Notes: generated by a model not told the origin, from the letters alone. Positions 11,073 to 22,296 are shown, numbered from the stretch's first letter. The stretch: 64,000 nucleotides of DNA from Nyssa sinensis (GCA_008638375.1 CM018032.1:39805355-39869354); one strand, 5' to 3'. Numbers and translations are program-made.

Positions 11073-12822
11073 GCAAATTCGGTTTTTTGCGCTTCTGGGA
11101 TACAGTTGTCAAAACGGACACGCGGAGCTGCACTCATTTACACACTCTCCCCCCCGCCTTAAAATCTCACTTTTCTTCATCCTTCTAAACACTACTCTCC
11201 CTTGCAGCTGCGTGTGCCACACTGTCCCATGCCAAGGATCAAGATTTCTTATGCATTTGTTGTTAATTATCAAATTTTCATTTCGGAGTATACTTCTGGT
11301 TAATTAAAAACTAAAAACATTTTGAAAAAAGAAAAGAATAAAAATAGAAAAAATTGAAGGCAGAAAGATAAATTGAAAATTATTTGTGTAGATGGTTGTA
11401 AGTTGAAAGCGCGGAAGAGTCCCATGACTAGTTTCGGAGCTTGTAAGGATCGTATTGTGAGTAGCATGTCATGTTCTATGGTACAAAATGATTAAGATAT
11501 AAGGAATCCAAAAATAGAGATTCATTGAAGGTGGGGATATTAATAAATCTTTCATGAAATCTCATAAAATCAATGAGATGAGATGGTCCTGTTTCAGAGA
11601 TTAATGGCAACTAATAGGGGTTGATCTTTGTTATTGTTGTTCAAGGAATCTAGTCTCGTATTTACAACATATGGCGAATGAACTAACTTCTAGGGTTGGC
11701 AAGATCTGCACTGCAAGCGTCACGTGTCCTATCCACATCTGAGTGGAGATAATTCTAAACAGTTGGAATCGCTTATTTTTGGAAAGATCAAAGTTTCCTT
11801 CGCAAGATATGGGACACTTTGGTTCTCCCTCATACCTAAGTCACTATGCCACAGGACATCAAGTGTCTATAGCACGATAGTCAAACTATATACACGCTAC
11901 ACTTAGAGTCCTCCTGAGACAGTCACCAAGCTCTTGGAATTATGGTCCTTGTGGGACTTGTCGTTATGTGATTCTCGTGAAACTTATGATTGGGGAATAC
12001 TACGTTGCGTCTACAAGTTAAAGGATAATTGAGGATAACTTTTCCAAGTCCAATGCAAAGGAGTGGGTCGACTAGGTTCATAGAGACCTCACTCATTTTC
12101 CTGTGGAATAACACTTGGTTACGTCCACAAGGTTATTATGGATTCGTGGAAGTCTAGTATAGGCATACTTTATGGTGAAACATACTTTCAAGTTTTAACA
12201 GAGGCAAATAGGACAAGTGTTCTCATGGTGTTCGGTATCATATCAATCGTTAACATATGCCCACTTATCTATTTAAATCAAGTGTAGATATGTAGAAATA
12301 AATATATCATACTATACGTGTATAGTCGATCAAGCTATGAGCATCTGACAGTTGACAAGCATAGATAATGAATCATTAAGATCATGCATAAATAGTCAAT
12401 CGACTTATGAGAATAGCTCTAGGTATCATCATGCTATAAGGGAACATTATCAATGTTCTCATATTTTGTGACTATACAGTTTTCTAGTGTTTATTCCTAA
12501 TGTGTACGCATTATGAGTAATTTGGTTTATTTTATCTTACTTGAAGATCTCATGCTAATTAATCATTTTCAGTTGCATTAAGTGTCTTATGAAGTAATCA
12601 TCCCCTTTAATTTAACTTACACTAACACCCCGTGTTTTATCTAATTCATAGCAAAATTCAAAATAGAAGATTGGGAAAACTAATGACTTGGGAATACGAG
12701 GAAAGCTCCTTGACTGACATATAACAACCATAACAAAGAACTATCGGTACATCCATTTTTCGTTGCACAATAGTGATGCAAACCGCTAGACCTTAATGGT
12801 ATTGAACATAAAAAAGGGGTAT
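11073..12822. other. Intergenic region, no gene recognised
   Basis: Upstream of the MYB gene. Beyond about 11350 the sequence has no long ORF and no recognisable domain. The evenly mixed, non-AT-extreme stretch at 11700-12300 looks like an old repeat or LTR fragment, but I found no partner in the window to prove it. Confidence 0.45.
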
Positions 12823-13242
12823 TGTAACATCCTAACCCAATTTAATAGAGCAATTAAGGATAATGACGATTATTATAAGATAATTTGCTAAATAATTATG
12901 GGTAATTCTATTTAAGACTAATAGTCTATGAATATGGAGATAAATGTGTAAATGTGAGCAATTAGCTATGAATCAGAGACGGTCAATTTTAAAGAGTATG
13001 ATTTAACTGGTAAAGGTCATAACTTGATGATAAATTACGATTGGCGTTAATCGAGGTTTAACATACAAATAATCTTGAAACATTAGTGCACAAAGTGCAC
13101 TAAAGCAAGATTAGCATGATACATGAATAAGGTGTGTTTAATCAAGATTATACCAAAAATTATAATAGACTTCTGGGAAAAAATAAAGTACAATATAATA
13201 CATCAAAAAGAAAGTAAGAGGAAAAAGAGTCAAAAGTGCTCC

Positions 13243-13325
13243 CACCAAGTCTTGAACCTTGCACCTTGTGCAAACAAATTTTAAGTTTTCCAAAGAGAAC
13301 ACTAACTAAGCTATAGCACTTTTGT
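13243..13325 (-). other. tRNA-like module in the LTR (A and B boxes)
   Basis: On the minus strand an A-box-like TAGCTTAGTTAG (13313-13302) is followed by a B-box GGTTCAAGACT (13258-13248). Acceptor arms are not convincingly paired, so this is tRNA-like, not a tRNA gene. It lies about 0.45 kb from the LTR end, as does the module at 35590. Confidence 0.5.
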
Positions 13326-13538
13326 GCTATAACACCCACTTAAAATGTATATATCCCATAAAAATATATGTCTACATGCAAAAAATTGGGTGTCATCACC
13401 CTATTGGACCAAGATCCCAACCAATGGTGATTCATGCAAAAGCCACCCCAAATATATATGTGTGTGTGTGTGTGTGCACCATTTAGTATGCGTGGGGTGT
13501 ATCAGAAGCCAACCAAAATGAAGAAAGAGAAAGGGAGA

Positions 13539-14167
13539 TGATGCTGCACTTTTTGACTCGTAACACGTGAGGGCTCCGTGACCTGTAGAACACTCAGAGA
13601 GATGATCAGAGGACCACCGGATTGGCTTCGGCGGTAGCCGCTCCGATGCTTAAGTAAGTAAGGGAATTGAAAGACTGTATTGAAAGCCAAAGAATGAGCA
13701 TAAGAAAAAATAAAGCGTACCTCTAGGGTTTAATATATAAGCCGTGGTTCTCCTAATTTGATTAGGTTTTGCCGCCACGAATATAGGGATTTGATCATCG
13801 GAGATTTTGCAGTTACCTTGTGGAGCATTGAATCGTAGATGGAGATAATCATAGATAGTAATTTCCGTGTTGAAGACTGTTTCCTTATTCCCCGCTTAAC
13901 AGTTGTTAAGGAAACCATATATGCAGTGTTGAATAAATATTGGCCAGAACAGGAGGTCTGGAAGATGTACACGAGAATATCCTGAATGCTTCATCTGCAC
14001 TGTATAACCGAGTTTATCGGTTCTGAATGGTATATAAATAAGAATGCCCCGAAGGCTTGTGGCTGTTCTGTATGTCCGAAATATATGAGCTCTGTAGGAT
14101 CGAGATTTGTTAATCTGATGGGCACACGTGTCTCAAAGTGATTGGTGTGTCTGTTTGTGGTATATCA
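13539..14167 (-). repeat. 3' LTR of the Tat-type element
   Basis: Element-sense start TGATATACC (14167 downward), end GCAGCATCA (13539). A sense TATA-like TTATATATTAAACC lies near 13739-13726. A plus-strand TATA, TATATAAATA, lies at 14031-14040. An 80-codon frame at 13730-13972 is identical in the other LTR and has no recognised domain. Confidence 0.95.
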
Positions 14168-14190
14168 GCTACTCCCCCCCCGAGCCCTTG
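14168..14190 (-). promoter_or_regulatory. Polypurine tract
   Basis: Read on the minus strand, GGGCTCGGGGGGGGAGTAGC abuts the start of the 3' LTR. This is the position and composition of the plus-strand primer for reverse transcription. Confidence 0.85.
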
Positions 14191-14238
14191 TTAAAAGCTA
14201 GGGATTTAACTAGGGTTGAGGGTTTTGTGAAAGAGTCA

Positions 14239-14385
14239 TACGTTTTGCCTTCCCACTTCTCGAGACGTCGATTTAACATGTCATTTATTGCGCAGTCGAT
14301 ACTTGAGAATCCATCATTATTCTCAACCGTTGTGTCGGCTCGTCTTGGGAGGCTCATATTTCGAACGTGTATATAAAGAGAAGGA
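14239..14385 (+). promoter_or_regulatory. Candidate promoter of the antisense gene (P1)
   Basis: TATATAAA at 14370-14377 stands about 185 bp before the ATG at 14561 and points away from the LTR. Upstream are TCATTTATTGC near 14280 and AACCGTTGTG near 14325, a MYB-type core. A diverged copy of the same arrangement lies at 16980-17135. The similarity of the two copies, both upstream of plus-strand frames, supports a promoter role. Confidence 0.5.
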
Positions 14386-14560
14386 AAGGTCTTTCATACC
14401 TTTCTTCTGCATTTACTTCTATAGTACCAGACCGCCATTTGACATATCTTGGATTTTTGGAGGATCTCCGGTGTTCATAACCCTTTCTTGATCTCAGGTT
14501 CGACTTTTAGTCCCCTTCTTCATTCCTTCTCGTTTGTTTCATTTCTTTCTCTTGTTCGCC

Positions 14561-16468
14561 ATGTCTGGCTTAGAATCACACTCTGGTTTGGGAAGTCCTT
14601 CTGAGACCGATCCTCAAATGCAATTAGTGAATGTTGACGAAAATAGAATAGTAGATCCTCCCTCTAGTCCGGGGGTTAGGATTGTCGATGCTTTTGATGA
14701 TCCCCCGAACAGGGCTGGCGAGACCTCTGGTCGGTCTGGTCGCAGAGAGGAGGGTGAGAGTGTAATTACTGAAAGTATGTTGAAGGAGTTATGGGCGAAG
14801 TTCAAACTTCCCAAAAATGTTACTTTCAGGGTCCCAGATTCTCAAGATCGCCCGAGCGATGTTAGAGATGGGGAAATCTGTGCCTATCTGGCCTGGTTTG
14901 AATTGGGTCTTACACTCCCCTTTCCAGATATAATAAAACGATTCTTTTGTTGGTTTGATCTGTGCCCCGCAGACCTGAACCTTAACAGTTGGAGACATCT
15001 GTTGAGCTTTATTGTATTAGGGTATATGAATAATGTCGAGGTGTCCCTTGACCTGATCCGTAGCAATATGGATCTAAAACTTCAAAAGGCGGAGGGCCTT
15101 TATCATATGTCTTTTGATAGTGGGTTCAGACCCCTTACTTATGTGCCCTCCTCCAATAAGACTTGGAAGAAATGGTACTTTTTTATCAAAGGTGGATGGG
15201 AATTCAAGAACTTCGAGGGTCGACCTTCCACATTCCCTTGGACCACTGGGCCACGGGGTGAGGCTTCAACTTTTCTGTGGCTGTGTTGATTCTGTTTTGT
15301 TTGCCAATTGTTGAACTGATCAATTTCTGTGCTTGTTTGGTAGTTAGAAGTGCGTGGAAGAGACCGGATTTCTCTCCCGCGATTCAGAAGCAGTATAAGA
15401 AGCTTTTGAAGCCTAGCAGCCGAGATCATTCTTCCATTGTTAACCCTGACAAACTGATGGCTGCTAGGGGAAGTATTGAGGAAATTGCTGACAATGTGAT
15501 GGCTCAGTGGGAGTCCGGGCCATCACCGCCTATGGTGGGGGAGGCTTCTTCTCCAGTGGTTCCTCCCGTTTCGAAGAAGCGGAGGCTGATTTCGTCCTCT
15601 CCCGGGCCTGCTGAGAGGGAGGAAGAGGCTCCTGTCCCTATTACGGTGGTTCCCCCAGTCCCGTCTCGTCGAGCGGGTAAGGGGGCGTCATCATCCGTGG
15701 CTCCTGATGTTGCTGATCAGGGGGCCAAGAAGATTCTGAGTGACTTCTGGGCCAAAGGCTCAGTTAAAATCAAGCCTCAGATGTCAGGGAAGCTTCTTGC
15801 TGACTTGACTGCCCTTCAGGTCAAGGTGAGTTCGTCGGGTTCTTATTTCCCTTTTCTTCGAGCGTTTGTACTGGTGTTGAATTGTTTTCCCTGTATTATG
15901 CAGACCCTGCACACCCTTTCTGCTCTGGTAGAGGTCTCTCCATCTGCGGAGGAGTTGGACCAACTGAAGGCTACTCTGGATGACTTGGGGCTTCAACTCG
16001 GTACTGCTCGGTCAGAGGCACAGCACTCCGCAGAGAAACTGAAGGAGTGTCAGAATTCCTTAATCGTGATGGAGTCGGAGAAGAACCTTGCCGTTGAGCG
16101 GGCAAGGAGGTTGCAGGTGGAGATGAACGGCATGCAGGTATCAGTACCGTAGACAGATTGATGAGGCTGTGGAGCAGGCATTGGTGGACAATGAGAAGGA
16201 GATGAAGTCAAAGCTGGAGGGAATGACTCATCAATTGATTACGTTTGGGTTTAATAACTTCCGCTCCCCGCTTCTGACCAAGTTTCCTGACCTTGATGTC
16301 TCCTCAATTGTGCCGCCTGGATCTGAACCTTCAGAGGTTATCCAGGATGAAGTGGCTGATGTCCTCCCGGCCGATCCCACGGAAGTGGTTGTACCGACTG
16401 AGGTGGTTGATACTGCACCTGCCGAACCTTCTCCTGTCGTTGATCCTGTTCCTGCTGATCAGGCTTAG
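14561..16468 (+). CDS. Antisense element gene, 'putative gypsy type transposon' family (PF04195-like)
   Basis: Encoded opposite to gag-pol, between pol and the 3' LTR. Exon 1 (14561-15257, from MSGLESHSG) holds the family domain: GEICAYLAWFELGLTLPFPD, then LNLNSWRHLLSFIVLGY, then KTWKKWYFFIKGGWEF. Predicted introns are 15258-15343 (GTGAGG...TTTGGTAG; its removal restores the frame) and 15826-15903 (GTGAGT...TATGCAG, 78 bp, in frame). Later exons give a charged, proline-rich linker and a coiled coil (near 15945-16130). A one-base frameshift near 16137 shifts to the frame ending PVPADQA and the stop at 16466-16468, unless splicing there differs. The function is unknown; such additional ORFs are described in Tat elements. 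This copy is probably broken. An upstream in-frame ATG lies at 14534. Confidence 0.75.
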
Positions 16469-16979
16469 GATCTATATTTTGTTATCTTTCAATGTACTTG
16501 AAATATACATTTGTTTAATGGAACAGTCTTTTGGTTAATGCTCGTCTCCTTAGTTATATTGCTCTGTAGCATTTGTGCATATCTTTGAGTTATGTGGCTC
16601 TGTAGTGCTTTAACATGTAGTTGATGGTAATAATCGTTGTAAGTAGCACTGCTCTGGAGTTTAGTGTATACCAGATCAGATTTTCCTCTGTAGGCAGCTG
16701 CGTTCCGAGCTTCTTCACTTGCCTTAGGTCAATAATTGGGGATTTCTTTTTTTTAAAGTATTTCAAAGCTGTCCATTCTGAATTCGGAGACTTAATAATA
16801 AGTGGATACTCTGTGACTGTAGTTTGGTTGATCAGAACTTTTGCCTCCCGATCTGTTGAGAGTAAAAACCAAGAGATATCATAGTTGAATGGACCTTTGT
16901 TGTATACGTGGCCCTTGAGTGTTAATGACCTGGAGAAACCGTCACGTCATATACGTGGAGAAGATTAGAGGCCTGTGTA
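16469..16979 (+). other. 3' flank of the antisense gene, no ORF recognised
   Basis: AT-rich DNA following the stop, with TGTACTTG and TTTGTTTAATG stretches near 16493-16520 resembling plant 3' UTR ends. An 87-codon frame (16621-16884) has no recognisable motif and is not called. Confidence 0.4.
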
Positions 16980-17135
16980 TCATGTGGGCGGCTCTGCCTT
17001 TTGCTCCTCCCAAGAGGGTGGTTTAATACTTCATTTATTGCACCCCCGTCGTTTGGGATTTCGAAGCTAGCACTCTGCTTAACCGTTGTGACGGTTCAAC
17101 TGGGTGGCCTTTGGTCTTCCAGTGTCTATATATAT
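16980..17135 (+). promoter_or_regulatory. Second candidate antisense promoter (P2), diverged copy of P1
   Basis: Shares with 14239-14385, in order, TGCCTT, GGTTTAAT/GATTTAAC, TCATTTATTGC, AACCGTTGTG, TGGG(A/T)GGC and GTGTATATA / GTCTATATATA. The TATA-like stretch is at about 17125-17134. Just upstream (near 16940) is an ACGT-rich segment, CACGTCATATACGTGG. Confidence 0.45.
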
Positions 17136-17233
17136 GGAAACGGGGGCATTTGGTTGTGCTCAACCTTTTTGTTCCCCAAACTGTTTGTAAGAGAGGCTTT
17201 TATATGCTGCCGGAGTTTTGCCACTCGTCCGGA

Positions 17234-17738
17234 GATGATGGATGGTTCCTTGCCGGAATTACGAATGACTAAACCGTGGCTAAGAGTTAACCCTCCCCTA
17301 TTTTCAGTCTCCAAGGAAGGATTGAAGGAGGCTCAAGTCTTCTTGTTTCCTCTGGTATCTAATCGAGATTTCTCCGATTGGTGGTGGCCCCTCCCTGATT
17401 CAACCGAGGCCTGGAGCGTTGGTGATGAAGACGAAGGTGAGTTGACTCCTCTTCCTCACGCCCTGTCAGAGACCCTTGCTCTAAGTGGCTGGGGTGAAAC
17501 AGACGGTGTGAAGAAGAAGATTGAAGGTGGGTTGCCTCCTCCCCCTTTGGCAGGGACGCTTGCTTCAATTTGCTGGGGTGTGACAACTGCTCTAAGGGAG
17601 ATGAATGAGGGCCGTCTCCTCCCCTTTGTGACTTGTCAAAGACCCTTGCTCTACTCTGCTGAGGAGTCATGCCCATTACAAAGGTGGAGAATGAAAAGTC
17701 TCCTGAGGCCCGGAGCCCTCATCGTCCATTGGTCATAG
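17234..17738 (+). CDS. Uncharacterised antisense ORF with internal repeats
   Basis: I do not recognise this protein. The first ATG after the P2 TATA-like box is at 17234 (MMDGSLPELRM); the frame is open from at least 17001. About 167 residues, acidic in the middle (DEDEGE). It contains two clear repeats and a weaker third about 80-90 bp apart (near 17436, 17526, 17608), built around L-x-P-x-P, TLA and WG. A poly(A) signal follows at 17960-17965. Together with P2 this suggests a second transcription unit opposite to the element. It may equally be an open frame by chance in a decayed copy. Confidence 0.35.
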
Positions 17739-17959
17739 GACCAGTGATAGTGATGATGAAATGGCCTGGGCACTACTTGATGCAGACTGGGGTTCAGGGT
17801 TCCTTCCTTTCAAATGGAGCCGATGAAGGCGGTTTTGAAGGTTTTGGATCTTGTGCCCCTTTATCATCCCAGGAGAAGAGCCATTATGTTGCCAAGCGTA
17901 GCTTCTGTAATAGCTTCTGTAGTAGTGTCTTTGTACTGATGTAAATCTTTTGAGTTATC

Positions 17960-17965
17960 AATAAA
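17960..17965 (+). terminator. Candidate poly(A) signal, antisense strand
   Basis: AATAAA followed by a T-rich stretch (GTTGAATTTCTTCTTCTC) and preceded by TTGTACTGATGTAAAT, the usual look of a plant 3' end. It lies 220 bp after the ORF ending at 17738. Confidence 0.45.
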
Positions 17966-18256
17966 GTTGAATTTCTTCTTCTCAGATCTGATATTTTCTG
18001 TGAATGTGCTCTTTTGAAACTTAAGCACATTCTCATGCATTTCTGATTGTTCTGAAAATAAATCAAAAAACTTAGAAAAATGCCAGAATCGAAGTACTTT
18101 ACCTTTGGTTGAAACCATAGTACTGGTTTGTTTGACAGATAAGCCAAATAATATAAGTGTCAGATCCGAGGTGTTCCGATCTAGGAAACTTTAGTTGATA
18201 GATGCTCGGAACTTCTGCCTTTGGATAGACTGGATCACAGAATCTGCTAATTGAAG

Positions 18257-18913
18257 ACGGAACAGGCTCGGAAGGTCTGTGCATTAAAGTAGTCTAGGCT
18301 CGGTAGGCCTGCATATTTTATGAACCAAGTATTTAAGATCTGTATAGCATGGACCAGACTCTGAAGGTCTGTGCATTATAGATGGACCAAGTCATGAGAC
18401 TTGTGCATTAATATATGGACCAGGCTCTGGAGGCCTGTGCATTAATAGATGGACCAAGTCATAAGACTTGTGCATTAATAGATGGACCAGGCTCTGAAGG
18501 CCTATGCATTAATGGATGGACCAAGTCATAAGACTTGTGCATTAATAGATGGACCGAGTGAACACTCGTACATTATGGACCAGGCTCTGGAGGCCTGTGC
18601 ATTAATAGATGGACCAAGTCATAAGACTTGTGCATTAATAGATGGACCAGGCTCTGAAGGCCTGTGCATTAATAGATGGACCAAGTCATAAGACTTGTGC
18701 ATTAATAGATGGACCAGGCTCTGAAGGCCTGTGCATTAATAGATGGACCAAGTCATAAGACTTGTGCATTAATAGATGGGCCAGGCTCTGAAGGCCTGTG
18801 CATTAATAGATGGACCAAGTCATAAGACTTGTGCATTAATAGATGGACCAGGCTCTGGAGGCCTGTGCATTTATAGATGGACCAGGCTCTAGAGGCCTGT
18901 GCATTAATAGATG
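18257..18913. repeat. Minisatellite of about 20 hairpin-forming units
   Basis: Monomers of 33-34 bp alternate. Each has a constant linker (TGTGCATTAATAGATGGAC) and a variable palindromic core: CAGGC..GCCTG, CAAGTC..GACTTG, CAGAC..GTCTG or CGAGTG..CACTCG. Most of the array is a 67-bp dimer of the first two types; the left end (18257-18350) is more diverged. It lies just downstream of pol in the element's sense strand. Tandem repeats in this position are known for Tat elements and have been linked to satellite birth. Confidence 0.92.
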
Positions 18914-18944
18914 AACAGTTTTATGGAAGTAAAAGAAAAAATCT

Positions 18945-21900
18945 TCATTGATAATACTTCCGCAAGTGTTCTACGTTCCATGGCCTAGGAACAGGTTTCC
19001 CAGTCATGTCTTCCAGCAAGTAAATGGTAGGTCAAACGACCTTTGTTACTTTGTAGGGGCCTTCCCAATTTGGTGACAACTTTCCCATGGTGGGATCCTT
19101 GGTGTTCTGAAAGACTCTTCTTAAGACGAAGTCTCCAACTTGAAAGCTGACTGTCTTGAGTCCTATCTTGGATTTGTTGACCATTCTTTGTTGGTAGGCT
19201 TCCATCCTGATGCTGGCTTGATCCCTTCTCTCTTCGAGCAAATCCAAGTTCTCCATCAGCTGCTGATCATTAGATTCTTGCTCAAAGGCCTCAGTCCTCA
19301 GAGTTGGCATACCGATCTCAACCGGAATTACTGCTTCTGTTCCATAGGCTAAGGAGAAGGGTGTTTCAGAGGTGGGAGTTCTTCTGGTTGTACGGTAGGC
19401 CCAAAGGACTCTTGGGAGCTCTTCTGCCCACTTCCCTTTGGCCTGTTCCAACCTTTTCTTTAACCCTTCAAGGATTGTTCGGTTGGTGACCTCTGCCTGC
19501 CCATTTGCTTGTGGATGGCCTGGAGAGGCGAAGTGCTGCCTGATGTTGAGATTTTCGCAGAATGCCTTGAAGCCTTTACCAGTGAATTGAGTCCCATTGT
19601 CCGAGATAATTACACGTGGTATGCCAAACCTGCATACGATGTTCTTCCTAGGTGAAGTTCTCTACTTCCTTTTCTGTGATATGCGTCAAAGGTTCGGCTT
19701 CAGCCTATTTAGAGAAATAGTCGATGGCCACCAGGAGATATTTCCTGCTAGGAGGTGCCTTCGGTAATGGACCCACTATATCCATCCCCCACTGAGCAAA
19801 GGGCCAAGGACTAGGAATCGGGATAAGCTCGTGCTGAGGCTGATGTTGGTACGGGGCAAATCGCTGACATTTGTCACACTTTCGAACATACTCTTTAGCC
19901 TGTTTCAGCATGCCGGGCCAGTAGTAGCCCTGTGATAGAGCTCGGTGGGCTATAGTTCTGCCCCCATTGTGATTCCCGCAAATTCCCTCGTGAATTTCAG
20001 CCAAAACATATTGCGACTCGTCTGGAGCCAAACACTTTAACAGAGGTTGAGAATACGACCTCCTGTAAAGTTTGTTGTTCAGGATCAGGTACCGAGCCGC
20101 TCTGATTCGGATTCTCCTAGCTTTGTTTTTATCCTCTGGGAGGAGCTCGGATCCTAGATACTGGAGGATTGGGGTCATCCAGTTCTGGGTCTGTTCATCA
20201 ATTTGAGCAACTGATGCTTCCTCAATGCTGAATCCTGGCTGAAAAGAGATTTTAACTGTGGAGTCTGTTTCGGACTTGAGGCGGGAGGCCATGTTGGCCA
20301 GAGCATCTGCTCTACAGTTCTGACTTCTCTCAATCTTCTGGATAGTGAAAGTCTGGAAGGAATGCTTTAAGTGGTTCACCAGTTCGGAGTACCGAAGCAT
20401 CCTGTCATCCTTAATGGCAAACTCTCCCAAAACTTGGCTTACTACCAGTTGGGAGTCAGAGAAGACATCGAGGTTTTGAGCCTCGCATTCCAGGGCAAGC
20501 TTCATCCCTAAGATTAGGGCTTCATATTCGGCTTCATTATTAAAAGCTCTAAATCCCAGGCTGACTGCTTTTTCCGATGTGAGTCCATCAGGGGACTGTA
20601 GTACCAGTCCTACCCCTGATCCTTGATCGGTTGACGATCCATCAATATACAGCAGCCAGGTTCCCGTAGTTTCGGTGATTTGTGCTTCGTTTTGCAGCGC
20701 CGGGGTGAACTCGGCTACAAAGTCGGCTAAGGCCTGCCCTTTAATGGAGTTTCGGGGTACATATGCTATGTCAAACTCCCCTAGCTCCACTGACCACTTG
20801 ACCAATCTTCCCGATACCTCAGGTTTCCTCAATATTGACTTTAGAGGATAGGCAGTTGGAATCTCAATTGGATGGGCTTGGAAGTAAGGTCGAAGCTTCC
20901 GAGCTGATATGACCAAGGCATAGGCCAGCTTCTCTACTTCTGGGTATCTTTTCTCTGTGTCAAGTAGTGCCCTACTGACGTAGAATATAGGCCTCTGTAC
21001 TCCTTTGTCCTGTCTGATCAGTGCGGAGCTGACTGCGTTCTTAGAGACTGCAAGGTACAGGAGCAGCTTTTCTCCTTGTACTGGTTTTGACAGGAGCTCT
21101 GGAGAGGCTAGATACTCCTTTAGTTCTTGGAAGGAATGCTCGCATTCTTCTGTCCATTGCAAGGCCTTGCTGCCCTTTAGAGCTTTAAAGAAAGGTAAGC
21201 AGCGATCGGTGGACTTGGATATAAATCTGCTCAATGCGGCGATTCTGCCATTCAGTGCCTGAATCTCCTATCTGGTCTTTGGCGACTTCAGTCCAATCAG
21301 GGCTTGGATCTGAGTGGGATCTGCTTCGATACCTCTTTGAGAGACGATGTACCCTAAGAATTTTCCCTTCGTAACTCCGAAGGTACATTTTGAGGGGTTG
21401 AGCTTCATCTTGTGCTGTCTGAGGATATCGAAGGTCCGGGCCAAGTGCTGGAGGTGGCTGCCCTTCTGAAGGCTCTTTACCAGCATGTCGTCGATGTATA
21501 CTTCCATGGTGCTGCCAAGCAGTGGGCTGAACATCTTGTTCACCAATCGTTGGTAAGTGGCTCCAGCATTCTTCAAACCGAAAGGCATCACTCTGTAGCA
21601 GTAGAGTCCTCTCTCGGTTATGAAGGCAGTCTTTTTTTGATCTGGAGGGTACATCTGGATCTGGTTGTATCCAGAGTAGGCGTCCATGAAACTCATAAGC
21701 TCATGCCCTGCAGTGGCGTCAACCAGTTGATCTATTCTCGGCAGTGGAAAGCTGTCCTTGGGGCATGCTTTGTTGAGGTCTGTATAGTTAACACAGACTC
21801 TCCACTTGCCGTTCTTCTTCTTGACAAGCACAGTGTTGGCTAGCCACTCGGGATAGAAAACTTCCCGTATTATCCTGGCGTCCAGCAGCCTCTGGACTTC

Positions 21901-22287
21901 TTCGTCTATAATCCGATGCCGTTCGGGAGCGATCGGCCTTCTCTTCTGTCTGACTGGGGGGTGATCTGGATCTACCATCAGTTTATGAGTTATCAGATTA
22001 GGATCTATTCCCTCCATGTCCCTAGTCTCCCAAGCAAAGATAGAGAGGTTGTTCTTCAGAAACCTGACTATCTTTTCCTGCTCGGTGGGCGTAAGGTCTG
22101 GGCCGATGTACAAATAACGCCCCTCTGCTTCTGAACTGACCAATACTTTGATGGGCTCGCCAACAGGCTTGGCTCGGCTGTCACGTCCCCTTGGGCTTAG
22201 GGGCTCTTCAACGCCAGATGGGCAATCTTCCACCTCGGGAGTGTGAGTGAAAACCGGATCTGCACAGTCCTGAGTGTACTGTAATTG
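18945..22287 (-). pseudogene. Tat-type pol: reverse transcriptase, two RNase H domains, integrase
   Basis: Would begin by readthrough of the UAG at 22290-22288, with no ATG of its own in the first codons. RT (22180-21300) shows LVKKKNGKWRVCVNYTDLNKA, FMDAYSGYNQI and the catalytic YIDDMLVKS. RT-linked RNase H lies near 21140-20680. A second RNase H follows near 20660-20270 (YIDGSSTDQGSG, FNNEAEYEAL, DSQLVV). Integrase shows HEGICGNH..CDKC, WGMDIVGPLP and, further on, a SDNG box and GQAEVTNR. Lesions: TAG at 21270-21268, TAG replacing a Trp codon at 19707-19705, a one-base insertion near 19650, and TGA at 19034-19032, after which the frame runs to the original stop at 18947-18945. The three stops fit C-to-T or G-to-A changes. 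Confidence 0.93.
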
Positions 22288-22296
22288 CTATTTCGG
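22276..22296 (-). promoter_or_regulatory. Candidate stop-codon readthrough site between protease and RT
   Basis: Minus-strand codons AAA TAG CAA TTA CAG. UAG followed by CARYYA is the type I readthrough context known from tobamoviruses. The two open frames on either side are in the same phase with no other stop for over 300 codons downstream. This lets a small fraction of ribosomes make a gag-pol fusion, as retroelements need. A chance nonsense mutation is the alternative, but the exact context argues against it. Confidence 0.7.

Noticed and set aside
13730..13972. 80-codon minus-strand ORF in the LTR, identical at 24920-25162
   Set aside because: The identity follows from the two LTRs being 99% alike; no motif and no sign of selection.
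17126..17314. Short ORFs around the second antisense promoter as genes
   Set aside because: Overlapping, short and without motif.
17359..17676. 105-codon minus-strand ORF in the Tat 3' region
   Set aside because: Mirror of the plus-strand frame with repeats; no known domain.
18257..18913. CRISPR-like array
   Set aside because: Regular palindromic repeats with spacers, but the 'spacers' are constant, the organism is a plant, and no cas genes exist. It is a retrotransposon minisatellite.
22233..22235. Independent start codon for pol
   Set aside because: The frame there begins with GTG, not ATG, and stays open back to the UAG at 22290. Readthrough explains it better.
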